Assembly: GCA_029240815.1 (NCBI GenBank)
Contig: JARDZO010000057.1
Span: forward strand, 1 to 22,232
Length of the DNA: 22,232 bases
Direction: 5' to 3'
Source: Brevibacillus sp.
GTDB lineage: Bacteria > Bacillota > Bacilli > Brevibacillales > Brevibacillaceae
Shown: positions 8,111 through 17,271 of the stretch, piece after piece
Layout: each line of letters opens with the position of its first letter
Position numbering within the stretch: position 1 is the stretch's first letter
Notes under the pieces: model-generated
Seen by the model: the letters and a program-made list of their open reading frames with translations, nothing else
Told to the model about the DNA's origin: nothing
Databases searched by the model: none
Translations under genes and position numbers: made by a program

Positions 8111-8542
8111 ATGGTACAAAATCCTAGTAATGAAGTACGCCGTCAACTGCTGGAGGAGTCAAAAACGATTGCCGTTGTGGGTCTCTCGAACAAGCCGGAT
8201 CGCACCAGCTACATGATCGCAGACGCCATGCAACATGCGGGCTACCGGATCATCCCGGTCAACCCCATCATCGCGGGTGAAACCGTTTTGGGTGAAAAAG
8301 TAATGGCAAGCCTCACGGAGATCGACGAGCCAGTCGACATCGTAAACGTATTCCGTAAGAGTGAAGACATCGTACCGGTGGCTGAGGAAACCAAGAAAAT
8401 GAAGCACAAGCCGAAAGTGTTCTGGATGCAGCAAGGAATCTCCAACGATGATGCCGCTGCATTGGTGAGCGAAGATGGAATCGCCGTCGTCAACGACATG
8501 TGCATCAAGGTAGATCACGCCCTGCTGCGTGTTGGGAAATAA
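8111..8542 (+). CDS. CoA-binding domain protein (YccU-like)
   Basis: Single-domain Rossmann protein of 143 aa of the CoA-binding (succinyl-CoA synthetase alpha N-domain) family. Seen: TIAVVGLSNKPDRTSY (nucleotide-binding turn), GYRIIPVNP, DIVNVFRKSEDI and KVFWMQQGISND. The segment VVNDMCIKVDHA carries the family's C-terminal ND-CxxxxH pattern. It lacks the ligase domains, so it binds CoA or a nucleotide but catalyses nothing known. AAAAGGAG lies nine bases before the ATG. It is the second gene of the pepA operon and is followed by an intrinsic terminator. Confidence 0.88.
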   Translation: MVQNPSNEVRRQLLEESKTIAVVGLSNKPDRTSYMIADAMQHAGYRIIPVNPIIAGETVLGEKVMASLTEIDEPVDIVNVFRKSEDIVPVAEETKKMKHKPKVFWMQQGISNDDAAALVSEDGIAVVNDMCIKVDHALLRVGK

Positions 8543-8570
8543 AAGCTCAAACAAAGGCATGGAGCCAAAG

Positions 8571-8596
8571 ACCCTCGCATGATCGCGAGGGTTTTT
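8571..8596 (+). terminator. Intrinsic terminator after pepA operon
   Basis: CCCTCGC pairs perfectly with GCGAGGG (8585-8591) around a short loop and leads into TTTTT. It lies 29 bases after the stop of the CoA-binding gene. Confidence 0.9.
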
Positions 8597-8701
8597 GCGC
8601 AAGGATTCCTATGAGCCATGCAGTGTGCAAATCAGCTTGCGGGTTTGTGCAGGATATGGTAAGAAAGGAAACATAGAAGGAAGACAGGAGGAGTGGGCTA
8701 C

Positions 8702-9301
<600 letters not shown>

Positions 9302-9341
9302 CTTCTGAATTGAGCAAGTCTAGGGTTCAATGTATTTTGAA

Positions 9342-9398
9342 ACATGGTTATCATATGTGCGGCAGGCTTTAATCCGCATATGATAACCGTGTTTTTTT
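9342..9398 (+). terminator. Long-stem intrinsic terminator
   Basis: Positions 9342-9357 pair with 9377-9392 in sixteen pairs (one T.G) and an inner CGG/CCG extends the stem, followed directly by seven T. It separates the molybdo-oxidoreductase from the amino-acid oxidase. Confidence 0.9.
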
Positions 9399-9470
9399 GT
9401 GATTTCCCCGAATAGGTGTACCTCCCAGCAGAATAAGATAGCGGTGAGAATGAAGGGAGGGAATCAAGGA

Positions 9471-10964
9471 GTGGGCGAAAGAGTCGAAGACATGGTGACC
9501 CGTATCCCCGCCCAGTTATCACCCGATCAAATGATCTCCATGATTAGAAATGGACTCAGCAAAACGAAAACTCCGAAAAACATTATGATAGTCGGTGCCG
9601 GTATGGCAGGGCTGGTTGCGGCATCTTTGCTTAAGGATGCCGGGCATAACGTTAACATTCTTGAAGGCAGCGGCAGGGTAGGAGGACGTGTCTTTACTTT
9701 GCGCACACCCTTTTCAGAAGGGGTGTATTTCGAGGCAGGTGCGATGCGTATTCCCGAAATGCATCATTTGGTTTTCGAGTACATCTATAAATTCGGGCTC
9801 ACGGTCAACGAGTTTATTAACAGCACTCCAGAGGATCTTATTTATGCGAACGGAATTAAAACCCGCGCGAAAATTTATGAACGTCAACCGGACATTTTAA
9901 ATTATCCGGTAGCTCCGTCTGAAAAAGGAAAAACAGCTCAACAGTTACTAAACATGGCGGTACAGCCGATTATCGACTTTATCAACAAAGATCCGGTGAG
10001 GAATTGGCCTATAATGGAAAAACAGTTAGATAGGTACTCGGTATACACTTTCTTGAAGTTTTATCCCTATAGACCCAAAGTCACTTTTTCAGAAGGAGCT
10101 ATCGAGCTGATTTCCGTGCTTCTTGGTATAGAAGGAATAATGGAGCAGTCGCTTCTGGAATATTTGCGGGATATAATGATTTTCAAGCCAGAGACTCGTT
10201 TCTATGAAATCATGGGTGGCAATGAACGACTGCCCCATGCCTTTCTTCCACAATTACAAGAAGACATCATCTTTAATCAAAGAGTGACGAAAATTGTCCA
10301 GCACAGCGACAGTGTGACCCTTCATTTCATGGATACAGACACCTCCAATGAATATAACATGACGGGTGATCTTGTCATCATGACCATTCCCTTTACCGTT
10401 ATGCAATTCATTGAGGTTGAACCGCGCGATTCGTTTTCCCACAACAAATGGAGGGCCATTCGTGAGCTGCACTACATGACTGCTACCAAAATTGGGATTG
10501 AGTTTGGCAGGAAATTCTGGGAAAGGGAAGGCCTGTTTGGAGGAAAAACAATTACTGACCTGCCGATCCGATCTACTTACTATCCAAGCCATGGATCAGG
10601 TACCTCGGGGCCGGCAGCGGTTTTGGCAAGCTACACGTGGGCGGATGATGCCATGCCGTGGGACGGCATAACGCAGGAGGAGCGAATTTACTTTGCTTTG
10701 AGGAACTTGGCTGCCATTCACGGGGACCACATCTATCGTGATTTCGTAACAGGAACTTCCTATAGCTGGGCACAGGATCCATACGCTTGTGGAGCTTTGG
10801 CATTTTTCAAACCGGGACAGCGATCGGCAATTCATCCCTATATCCAGGTACCGGAAGGAAGAGTTCACTTTGCCGGTGAGCATACCACACTCACGCATGG
10901 TTGGATACAAGGCGCGATCGAGTCGGGGATTCGAGTGGCATTTGAAGTAAGTGACTTGCCTTGA
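9471..10964 (+). CDS. FAD-dependent L-amino acid oxidase / flavin amine oxidase
   Basis: Flavoprotein of 497 aa that should oxidise an L-amino acid (or amine) to the 2-oxo acid with release of ammonia and H2O2. The dinucleotide fold starts at IMIVGAGMAGLVAASLL and continues with the Glu and RVGGRV of the FAD-binding GxGxxG-E-GGR set. AGAMRIPEMHHLV carries the Arg that binds the substrate carboxylate in L-amino acid oxidases, and the C-terminal FAGEHTTLTHGWIQGAIESG completes the FAD site. No signal peptide is seen. I chose GTG at 9471 because GGGAGG sits ten bases upstream; an in-frame ATG at 9450 lacks an RBS. Strong terminators flank it, so it is a single-gene unit. Distinguishing LAAO from monoamine oxidase rests on the Arg motif. 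Confidence 0.85.
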   Translation: MGERVEDMVTRIPAQLSPDQMISMIRNGLSKTKTPKNIMIVGAGMAGLVAASLLKDAGHNVNILEGSGRVGGRVFTLRTPFSEGVYFEAGAMRIPEMHHLVFEYIYKFGLTVNEFINSTPEDLIYANGIKTRAKIYERQPDILNYPVAPSEKGKTAQQLLNMAVQPIIDFINKDPVRNWPIMEKQLDRYSVYTFLKFYPYRPKVTFSEGAIELISVLLGIEGIMEQSLLEYLRDIMIFKPETRFYEIMGGNERLPHAFLPQLQEDIIFNQRVTKIVQHSDSVTLHFMDTDTSNEYNMTGDLVIMTIPFTVMQFIEVEPRDSFSHNKWRAIRELHYMTATKIGIEFGRKFWEREGLFGGKTITDLPIRSTYYPSHGSGTSGPAAVLASYTWADDAMPWDGITQEERIYFALRNLAAIHGDHIYRDFVTGTSYSWAQDPYACGALAFFKPGQRSAIHPYIQVPEGRVHFAGEHTTLTHGWIQGAIESGIRVAFEVSDLP

Positions 10965-10971
10965 ACATTCT

Positions 10972-11030
10972 AAAAAACGGTTGTCATTGGTTGGTCGCGA
11001 AACGGACCGAGCATATGACAGCCGTTTTTT
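10972..11030 (+). terminator. Intrinsic terminator after amino-acid oxidase
   Basis: AAAAAACGGTTGTCAT pairs with ATGACAGCCGTTTTTT over sixteen pairs (one T.G), with an inner GGTC/GACC. The right arm supplies the T-run. The A-run on the left makes it potentially active in both directions. Confidence 0.88.
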
Positions 11031-11094
11031 GGTAGGCCTGTTGGAATAGGCATGCGATTTTTATTGGAAAGGTCTACATAAAAACGGATACAAA

Positions 11095-11119
11095 TGAAAC
11101 ACTAATGCCGACTGTTTCA
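11095..11119. promoter_or_regulatory. Inverted-repeat operator candidate upstream of ALDH operon
   Basis: A perfect 7-bp inverted repeat, TGAAACA-N11-TGTTTCA, lies about 90 bases upstream of the ALDH start. Its size and spacing suit a dimeric activator or repressor. It overlaps a possible -35 (TTCACA, 11116-11121). Confidence 0.5.
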
Positions 11120-11146
11120 CAAACGGTATTCGGGAAGAGTTACAAT
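11116..11146 (+). promoter_or_regulatory. Possible promoter of the ALDH operon
   Basis: TTCACA (11116) and TACAAT (11141) resemble a sigma-A promoter, but the spacing of 19 is long. The -35 overlaps the right arm of the inverted repeat, as expected for a regulated promoter. Transcription would start near 11153. Confidence 0.35.
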
Positions 11147-11207
11147 TGGCCCTTATGAAATCGTCAAAGGACGGTCAGGCCGACGGATTGGAAGGAGAGA
11201 CTGTTGT

Positions 11208-12632
11208 ATGGATAAATGGCATCTGTGGATCAACGGAAAGTGGGAGGAGGGCGAACAGTACGAACCGTTACACTCTCCCTATACTGGAGAAGTCATCGCC
11301 CATATCGCACAAGCCACGACTGAAGATGCAAAAAAAGCCATTGAAGGGGCCCATTTTGCCTTTCAAGAATTCAAGAACATGCCCGCCCATGAAAGATCCC
11401 AGATTCTAATGAAGGCCGTTCAGCTTTTGGAGCAAAGAAAAGAAGAAGCTGCACGGATTATCGCCTCGGAGGCAGCAAAGCCGATAAAAGCCGCTCGCAC
11501 AGAGATCATACGTACCATCCAGACGTACCAATTTGCAGCTGAAGAAGCCAAAAGGATGTACGGTGAGCGGATTCCCATGGATGCTGCCGTAGGCGGGGAA
11601 AATCGAGTCGGTTTCACAATGAGAGTGCCTATGGGCGTGGTGTCGGCGATCACACCGTTCAATTTTCCCTTTAATTTGGTCGCCCACAAAGTGGGGCCAG
11701 CGATCGCTGCAGGCAATTCCATCGTATTGAAACCGGCAGAGAAGACACCGCTCAGCTCCCTTTTTCTTGCGGAGCTTTTTCAAGAGGCGGGATTGCCGGA
11801 TGGCGTACTCAATATCATTCCCGGGTTGGGGCCAGAATTGGGGCCGATCCTGAACACACACCCATACGTAAAGAACATTACGTTTACGGGAAGTCCCAGA
11901 GTAGGGAAGGAAATTCGCAAGCTGGCTGAATTTCGTAAAGTAACATTAGAACTGGGATCCAATTCAGCCTTGATCGTCGATGAAGGAATGGATGCAGACG
12001 CCATTATGGATCGAGTAGTAGAGGGGGCGTTTTCGTATAACGGCCAAGTATGCATTTCCATTCAACGTATTTATGTGCATCGCTCCTTATATGAAACGTT
12101 CCTGAAAAAAATGGTTACCCGTACAAAACAGTTGGTAATCGGTTCTCCTTTCGATGAAAATACGGATATTACTGCGGTGATCAACAAGGATTCATTGGAT
12201 CGTTTGGCTACTTGGATTTCGGAGGCCGTAGGGCTAGGTGCAAAGGTGGAGTACGGAGGAACGGTGGAGGGGCCAATCATGATACCCGCTATATTGACTG
12301 ACGTCCCCCATCAAGCCAAGGTCATCCAGGAAGAAGTGTTCGGTCCGATCGTTAGCATAATGCCATTTGAAAGATTAGAAGAGGCGATCCAATTGGTCAA
12401 TGATTCACGATACGGACTGAATGCTGGCGTGTATACCCGAGACATCCATCGAGCGTTTACGTGTATCCATGAGATCGAAACGGGTGGAGTACTGATTAAT
12501 GATATCCCTACCTTCCGCTTGGACCACATGCCGTATGGCGGAATCAAAGACAGTGGGACAGGCAGAGAAGGCGTCAAGTTTGCGATGATGGATATGATGG
12601 AGGAAAAGTTTGTGAGTTTCCATTGGCGCTAA
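11208..12632 (+). CDS. NAD(P)-dependent aldehyde dehydrogenase (lactaldehyde/semialdehyde type)
   Basis: ALDH-superfamily enzyme of 474 aa oxidising an aldehyde to an acid. The catalytic Cys282 lies in NGQVCIS and the general base Glu248 in LELGSN. TPFNFPFNL, KPAEKTPLSS and FTGSPRVGKEI form the cofactor-binding site, and the C-terminal NDIPTFRLDHMPYGGIKDSGTGREG resembles the lactaldehyde/glycolaldehyde dehydrogenase-like subfamily rather than betaine aldehyde or methylmalonate semialdehyde types. The AAGGAG RBS is well placed. It is the first gene of an operon: the ThDP enzyme starts 18 bases later. That pairing suggests that the ThDP enzyme yields an aldehyde from a 2-oxo acid, or that both process products of the lyase downstream (inference). 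The exact substrate cannot be told. Confidence 0.85.
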   Translation: MDKWHLWINGKWEEGEQYEPLHSPYTGEVIAHIAQATTEDAKKAIEGAHFAFQEFKNMPAHERSQILMKAVQLLEQRKEEAARIIASEAAKPIKAARTEIIRTIQTYQFAAEEAKRMYGERIPMDAAVGGENRVGFTMRVPMGVVSAITPFNFPFNLVAHKVGPAIAAGNSIVLKPAEKTPLSSLFLAELFQEAGLPDGVLNIIPGLGPELGPILNTHPYVKNITFTGSPRVGKEIRKLAEFRKVTLELGSNSALIVDEGMDADAIMDRVVEGAFSYNGQVCISIQRIYVHRSLYETFLKKMVTRTKQLVIGSPFDENTDITAVINKDSLDRLATWISEAVGLGAKVEYGGTVEGPIMIPAILTDVPHQAKVIQEEVFGPIVSIMPFERLEEAIQLVNDSRYGLNAGVYTRDIHRAFTCIHEIETGGVLINDIPTFRLDHMPYGGIKDSGTGREGVKFAMMDMMEEKFVSFHWR

Positions 12633-12650
12633 ATCCATTCGTGGGGTGAA

Positions 12651-14312
12651 ATGATGAAAGCGACGGATTTGATGGTCGAGTGTCTGGAAAATGAAGGGGT
12701 ACAGTACATATTTGGAATTCCCGGAGAAGAAAATATCGATCTTGTTCATTCATTAGCTTCTTCTGACCAAATTCAATTTGTGGCTGTCAGGCATGAGCAA
12801 GGAGCTGCCTTCATGGCTGACGTATACGGAAGGTTAACAGGGAAGGCAGGAGTTTGCCTCGCGACGTTGGGACCGGGGGCAACCAATTTGCTTACCGGCA
12901 TAGGTGACGCCAACCTGGATCATGCCCCTGTGGTCGCGATTACGGGACAAGCCGGTTTGGAACGGATGCATAAAGAATCTCACCAATACATTGATGTAGT
13001 CGCCATGTTTAAACCTGTAACAAAATGGTCGATCCAGGTAAAACGGCCTGAGACGATCCCGGAAATCGTCCGGAAAGCTTTTAAACTGGCGGAAATGGAG
13101 AAACCGGGAGCGGTCCATATCGAGCTTCCTGAAGATATGGCAGCAGATGATATCGAAAAGAAGACGCTTCCTAAAACAGAGTTGCCGCGATCCGTACCCT
13201 CCGTGAATAGCATGAAAAAAGCCTTGGAATTGATAGCTGCAAGCCAAAAACCGTTCATTATTGCGGGAAACGGTGTTCTAAGACAGCAAGCGTCCAAAGA
13301 ATTGCAAGCATTTGCTGAGTCGCTGAAGGTTCCAGTCGCCCATACGTTCATGGCAAAAGGAGTATTGCCTCCCGATCATCCCTTGAACATGTACACGGTA
13401 GGTCTGCAAATGAAGGATTATGTATTGTGCGGGATTCATGAAGCGGATCTGATCATTGCGATCGGCTACGATTTTGTGGAATACCTGCCTATCTACTGGA
13501 ACGAAAACAATCTCACGCCGATCATTCATATCGATACGCTACCAGCTGAGGTGGACGAGCATTATCCTGTCGTGGCCGAATTAGTTGGGGATATCCAAGC
13601 CGCATTGGGGTATCTGACGGATCATCATAAAGGCACAAAAGAGTGGATGCCAAAAGGGGAGCTTCATCAAAAACTAAAAAAGGAACTGGCGCAGATCAAT
13701 GAAGAGGATTCTACTCATTCGGAAGATGGGGGCGTCAGGATCAAACCGAAGACTATTTTGGATGAGGTCGCTAAAATCGCAAGTGAAAACACGATTGTGA
13801 TATCCGATGTGGGTGCCCATAAACTTTGGATCGCGCGTAATTACCAACCCAAGCTTCCGAATCGCGTAGTCATCTCCAATGGTTTTGCATCCATGGGGAT
13901 TGCCGTTCCAGGAGCGATCGGTGCAAAAATAGCTTGTCCCGATGATCCGGTCATTTGCATTACGGGAGACGGCGGATTCTTAATGAATGCAGTAGAAATG
14001 GAAACCGCGAAACGATTGGGAATCGCATTCACCATCCTTCTGCTCAATGACTCCAAGTATGGATTAATTGATTGGAAGTTGAAAAATCGTTTTGACGCAA
14101 GCTATGGGGTAGAATTTGAGAATCCTGATTTTGTCCATTTTGCTGAAAGCTTTGGGATCGTGGGCATGCGTGTCAATCATGTTACTGAACTGGAAGCGGC
14201 ATTGAAAAAAGCGCTAAGCATGAAAGAGATTGTTCTCCTTGAAATTCCCGTAGATTCCTCGGAGAATCTAAAGCTGAGCCAACATCTGGGCAAACTGGTT
14301 TGCAGGCAGTAA
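12651..14312 (+). CDS. ThDP-dependent enzyme, acetolactate synthase large-subunit family
   Basis: Thiamine-diphosphate enzyme of 553 aa with the three-domain order of the acetolactate synthase/2-oxo acid decarboxylase family. The PYR domain begins MKATDLMVECLENEG and FGIPGEENID, with the catalytic Glu49 in VRHEQGAAFMAD; this is unlike glyoxylate carboligase, which lacks that Glu. The middle domain covers about 190-330. In the PP domain, GDGGFLMN at 439-446 continues to NDSKYG and binds the Mg-diphosphate. No small regulatory subunit (ilvN/ilvH) is next to it, so a catabolic role is more likely than branched-chain biosynthesis. It sits between ALDH and glutaminase with gaps of 18 and 30 bases. 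The reaction may be acetolactate formation or decarboxylation of another 2-oxo acid; sequence alone does not decide. Confidence 0.82.
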   Translation: MMKATDLMVECLENEGVQYIFGIPGEENIDLVHSLASSDQIQFVAVRHEQGAAFMADVYGRLTGKAGVCLATLGPGATNLLTGIGDANLDHAPVVAITGQAGLERMHKESHQYIDVVAMFKPVTKWSIQVKRPETIPEIVRKAFKLAEMEKPGAVHIELPEDMAADDIEKKTLPKTELPRSVPSVNSMKKALELIAASQKPFIIAGNGVLRQQASKELQAFAESLKVPVAHTFMAKGVLPPDHPLNMYTVGLQMKDYVLCGIHEADLIIAIGYDFVEYLPIYWNENNLTPIIHIDTLPAEVDEHYPVVAELVGDIQAALGYLTDHHKGTKEWMPKGELHQKLKKELAQINEEDSTHSEDGGVRIKPKTILDEVAKIASENTIVISDVGAHKLWIARNYQPKLPNRVVISNGFASMGIAVPGAIGAKIACPDDPVICITGDGGFLMNAVEMETAKRLGIAFTILLLNDSKYGLIDWKLKNRFDASYGVEFENPDFVHFAESFGIVGMRVNHVTELEAALKKALSMKEIVLLEIPVDSSENLKLSQHLGKLVCRQ

Positions 14313-14342
14313 AGATGCCAGCCGAAGGGGAAAACGCAGCAA

Positions 14343-15314
14343 ATGATACAAGCAGACAAACAAATACTGCAGCGCATATTGGACGATAACCGCAAGTACA
14401 CAGCAGATGGGAAAGTCGCAGATTATATCCCGGAGTTAAGCCATGCCAATCCGGCGGCCCTCGGCTTCACTGTCGCGACGAAGAACGATGGAATCGCTTC
14501 GGTAGGAGATTGCGATACGACCTTTACATTGCAAAGCATCTCGAAAGTAATCAGCCTGCTGGTTGCTTTGCAGGATCATGGACCGAAGAAAGTATTTGCA
14601 AAGGTCGGTATGGAACCGAGCGGGGACCCCTTCAATTCGATCATAAAATTGGAGACAATGGACCATCACAAGCCCTTAAACCCCATGATAAACGCGGGCG
14701 CGATTGCCATTGCCTCCATGATTGCCGGCCACCATGTAGAAGAGCGTTTTCAGCGCGTATGTGAACTGCTTCATCTGATGACCGGTAACCATCACATTTC
14801 GCTAAATGAACAGGTGTACCAATCAGAAAAGGCGACTGGGGACCGAAATCGCTCACTCGCTTATTTCATGAAAAGCACCGGTATTATTGAAACCGATGTA
14901 GAAGAAGCGTTGGATTTGTATTTTAAACTTTGTTCCATTCATGTACGCTGCAGTGATCTGGCAAGAATCGGGTTATTCCTTGCCAATTGGGGCCGTCTAG
15001 AGGGGAAAGATTCATTGGTTGATCCATGCATTGTACAGATTCTGTTGACGATTATGATGACATCCGGCATGTATAATGCTTCCGGTGAATTTGCCATACA
15101 TGTCGGTATCCCTGCCAAAAGCGGCGTTAGCGGCGGAATAATGGCCGTGGTACCGAACAAAATGGGGATTGGAGTCATTGGCCCTGCGATCATTCCCCCA
15201 ATTCCCCCTGATAAAAAGAGACGATCTGGCTCTCTCCACGTGACGATTTTGCAAGAAATTCGCATTTTCCTTGCATCTCACTTCGACTTAAGAGTCAGGG
15301 CTTATTTCGTGTAA
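14343..15314 (+). CDS. glsA: Glutaminase (GlsA family), altered C-terminus
   Basis: Serine-dependent glutaminase with beta-lactamase-like fold, 323 aa against about 310 usual; it hydrolyses L-glutamine to glutamate and ammonia in the cytoplasm. The catalytic SxxK is seen in LQSISKVISL. PMINAGAIA (Asn), the ATGDRNRSLAYFMKSTG block, MYNASGEFA (Tyr) and AKSGVSGGIMAVVPNKMGIG are all present, so it should be active. After GPAI the sequence departs from the family: a proline-rich IPPIPP precedes a divergent tail. The reading frame seems intact, because later residues still align loosely. It is the third gene of the ALDH-ThDP unit, with a weak GAAGGGG RBS twelve bases before the ATG. Its last 20 bases overlap the end of the convergent lysR gene. 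Confidence 0.88.
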   Translation: MIQADKQILQRILDDNRKYTADGKVADYIPELSHANPAALGFTVATKNDGIASVGDCDTTFTLQSISKVISLLVALQDHGPKKVFAKVGMEPSGDPFNSIIKLETMDHHKPLNPMINAGAIAIASMIAGHHVEERFQRVCELLHLMTGNHHISLNEQVYQSEKATGDRNRSLAYFMKSTGIIETDVEEALDLYFKLCSIHVRCSDLARIGLFLANWGRLEGKDSLVDPCIVQILLTIMMTSGMYNASGEFAIHVGIPAKSGVSGGIMAVVPNKMGIGVIGPAIIPPIPPDKKRRSGSLHVTILQEIRIFLASHFDLRVRAYFV

Positions 15315-16167
15315 TGTGGTTCCGAATAAATTCTACAAACACGCGAACTGCTGGCAGCTTCATCATTTCCTTTCGGTAAAGAATCGATGTCTCCCATATG
15401 ATCGGTTCCGAGTTGGCTGTAGTCAGATTTACTTTAAACAAGCCCTCATGCTCTTCGATGACGCTGCTTGGTGCAATCGTGTATCCCAGATCATTGATCA
15501 CCATTCTTTTGGCTATTTCCACGTTATCCACCATCATCGAAAGGAGAGGGGGCTTAGAGAAGTTTTCCCTCCACCAATTATCGATGATGATGTCGAGGGA
15601 TGGCTTTGGCTCATAATCAATTCTAGGAATGGAGGGGAGGTCCAACATGCGGATCTCCTCTTTTGCGATCACACAGATGTTTTCTTTCGCGATAGTCTGT
15701 CTTTCATCCGGCCAATGGTGGATTCCGCGAACGATAGCGACATGAGTTTCTTGCTTATGCAAGGAATGGGTCAGATCCAGATTGGACCCGGTGTTTACGA
15801 TGAAGTCCACATTCGGGTACAGGTTGCTGAATGATTTTAAAATAGCGGGCAGCTTGTAAAATGCAAACGATTTGGTAACAGCCAGTTTTAAGGTGCCGGA
15901 CACGATGCCGTCCAAATTCAAAAGGGCCTCTTTCGTATGCTTCAACTTCATTAGCATCTCTTTCGCATATTTGACGAGCAGCTCCCCCTGGGCAGTGAAC
16001 TCTACGCCTCTTCTCCCTCTAAAAAACAGAATCGTCTCGAACTCCTTCTCCATCTGCTGCAAGCGGTACGTCAGCGTTGTTTGTGCCATAAACAGCCGAT
16101 TCGCAGCCTTGGTAATGTTTTTCTCTTCAAATACCGCCAGCAAAATAAGCCAGTCTTTTTCCTCCAT
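15295..16167 (-). CDS. LysR-type transcriptional regulator
   Basis: Regulator of 290 aa. The N-terminal winged helix-turn-helix is clear: LAVFEEKNITKAANRLFMAQTTLTYRLQQMEKEF, then LFFRGRRGVEFTAQGELLVKYA; residues from about 90 form the effector-binding domain (LKLAVTKSFAFYKLPAILKSF). The ATG at 16167 has AGGAG eight bases upstream. It is divergent from the CitE-like gene (153 bases apart) and convergent with glsA, overlapping it by 20 bases. The position between two + strand catabolic units suggests that it controls both, responding to a pathway acid (inference from family habit). Confidence 0.9.
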   Translation of the reverse strand: MEEKDWLILLAVFEEKNITKAANRLFMAQTTLTYRLQQMEKEFETILFFRGRRGVEFTAQGELLVKYAKEMLMKLKHTKEALLNLDGIVSGTLKLAVTKSFAFYKLPAILKSFSNLYPNVDFIVNTGSNLDLTHSLHKQETHVAIVRGIHHWPDERQTIAKENICVIAKEEIRMLDLPSIPRIDYEPKPSLDIIIDNWWRENFSKPPLLSMMVDNVEIAKRMVINDLGYTIAPSSVIEEHEGLFKVNLTTANSEPIIWETSILYRKEMMKLPAVRVFVEFIRNHITRNKP

Positions 16168-16204
16168 CCCCTCAACTCCTATCTCGAGTGTAATGACGTT
16201 TGCT

Positions 16205-16218
16205 TTATGATATCAAAA
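16205..16218. promoter_or_regulatory. LysR-type box candidate (T-N11-A, TGATATCA core)
   Basis: TT-N-TGATATCA-N-AA lies in the lysR/citE-like intergenic space, about 40 bases before the lysR start and 105 before the lyase start. It contains T-N11-A within a dyad, as LysR-family sites do. A weak promoter for the lyase unit (TTGCTT 16255, TATCCG 16278, spacing 17) lies downstream of it. Confidence 0.35.
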
Positions 16219-16320
16219 TATTCGCTAGAATTTCAGCGGAATCAATCATTTTATTTGCTTTCTGATCGCTGATAAAGTATCCGTATACCTACATTTGGAG
16301 CATGCACAGGAGAGATCGCT

Positions 16321-17271
16321 ATGACTTTTGATTATGTAACAAATGTGATCCGCAGATCCAGGCTCATTATGCCTGCAAATGAAAAACGGTTTGTTGAAAA
16401 GGCTTTCTTGAGAAATGCTGACGCCGTAGTCCTCGATCTGGAGGATAGTGTTCCACTAACGGAAAAACACGCGACCCGCCAGCTGATCAAAGATTCGATA
16501 CCCGTGGTGGCAAAGGGAGGCAGCGAAGTATTTGTTCGAGTGAATCACACTGAGGATTTGTTGCTGGAGGATATCGCTGCCTCCATTTGGCCCGGAGTGG
16601 ATGGGATCATCTTTCCGAAGGTAGAGTCCGGCGAGCAAGTAAAAGAAGTCGATCGCATTGTCTCCAAGTTGGAGCAAGCCAGGGGAATCCCACAGGGCCA
16701 AATCAAGATGGGAGTCATTATCGAGACGGTGAAAGGGGTGCTCTGTGCAGAAGAAATCGCGAAAGCCAGTGAAAGAGTAGATTCTATCACGCTAGGTGCA
16801 GAAGATTTCTCTGTTGATTCCGGGATCGAGCTCTGTGAGGAGACGTACGAAGGCATGTTGATCCCGCGTATGCAGTTGTTATTTGTCGCCAGAGCCTATC
16901 GAAAACTTCCAATGGGACTATTGGGCAGTATCGCTGCTTTCAACGATCAGGGAGGTTTTGAAAAGAATGCGAAACTTGCTTATCAACACGGTTTTCTGGG
17001 AGCGAGCTGTATTCATCCGAACAATGTCGAGACGTTGAATCGGGCTTTTTCTCCAAATGAAGAGGAGTTGGAATATTCGGGTAAAGTGATCGAGGTATTC
17101 GAGAGAAGTTTGGCTATGGGGAGAGCATCTACTACGCTGGAAGGGAAAATGATTGATATCCCTCATTATGAAAAGGCCAAGCAAATCAGAGAGAGAGCTT
17201 TCCGCATCGAGCAGTTCGAACAGAAAAAGAAAAACGCGCGGGAAGCGGCAATAGGAGGCGGAGTCAATTGA
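16321..17271 (+). CDS. HpcH/HpaI/CitE-family acyl-CoA lyase
   Basis: TIM-barrel C-C lyase of 316 aa of the CitE group, which includes citrate lyase beta subunits and the malyl-, methylmalyl- and citramalyl-CoA lyases that split a 3-hydroxyacyl-CoA acid into acetyl-CoA (or propionyl-CoA) and a 2-oxo acid. Seen in order: RRSRLIMPANEKRFVEKA, VVLDLEDSVP (acidic pair), VFVRVN (Arg), GIIFPKVESGEQ, GVIIETVKG (metal Glu), LGAEDFSVDSG (metal Asp), AFNDQGGF and CIHPNNVETLN. The family's usual GKxCIHP is GASCIHP here. AGGAGA lies seven bases before the ATG. The next gene is a CoA-transferase, overlapping by four bases, so a CoA-thioester substrate is very likely. No citrate lyase alpha or acyl carrier subunits are present, which argues against citrate lyase. 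Confidence 0.87.
   Translation: MTFDYVTNVIRRSRLIMPANEKRFVEKAFLRNADAVVLDLEDSVPLTEKHATRQLIKDSIPVVAKGGSEVFVRVNHTEDLLLEDIAASIWPGVDGIIFPKVESGEQVKEVDRIVSKLEQARGIPQGQIKMGVIIETVKGVLCAEEIAKASERVDSITLGAEDFSVDSGIELCEETYEGMLIPRMQLLFVARAYRKLPMGLLGSIAAFNDQGGFEKNAKLAYQHGFLGASCIHPNNVETLNRAFSPNEEELEYSGKVIEVFERSLAMGRASTTLEGKMIDIPHYEKAKQIRERAFRIEQFEQKKKNAREAAIGGGVN

Noticed and set aside
12651..14312. Glyoxylate carboligase assignment for the ThDP enzyme
   Set aside because: It would fit a glyoxylate-yielding lyase, but the protein keeps the catalytic Glu (RHEQG) that glyoxylate carboligases lack.
16321..17271. Citrate lyase beta subunit
   Set aside because: The alpha and acyl-carrier subunits and the prosthetic-group genes are missing, and a CoA-transferase gene overlaps instead.
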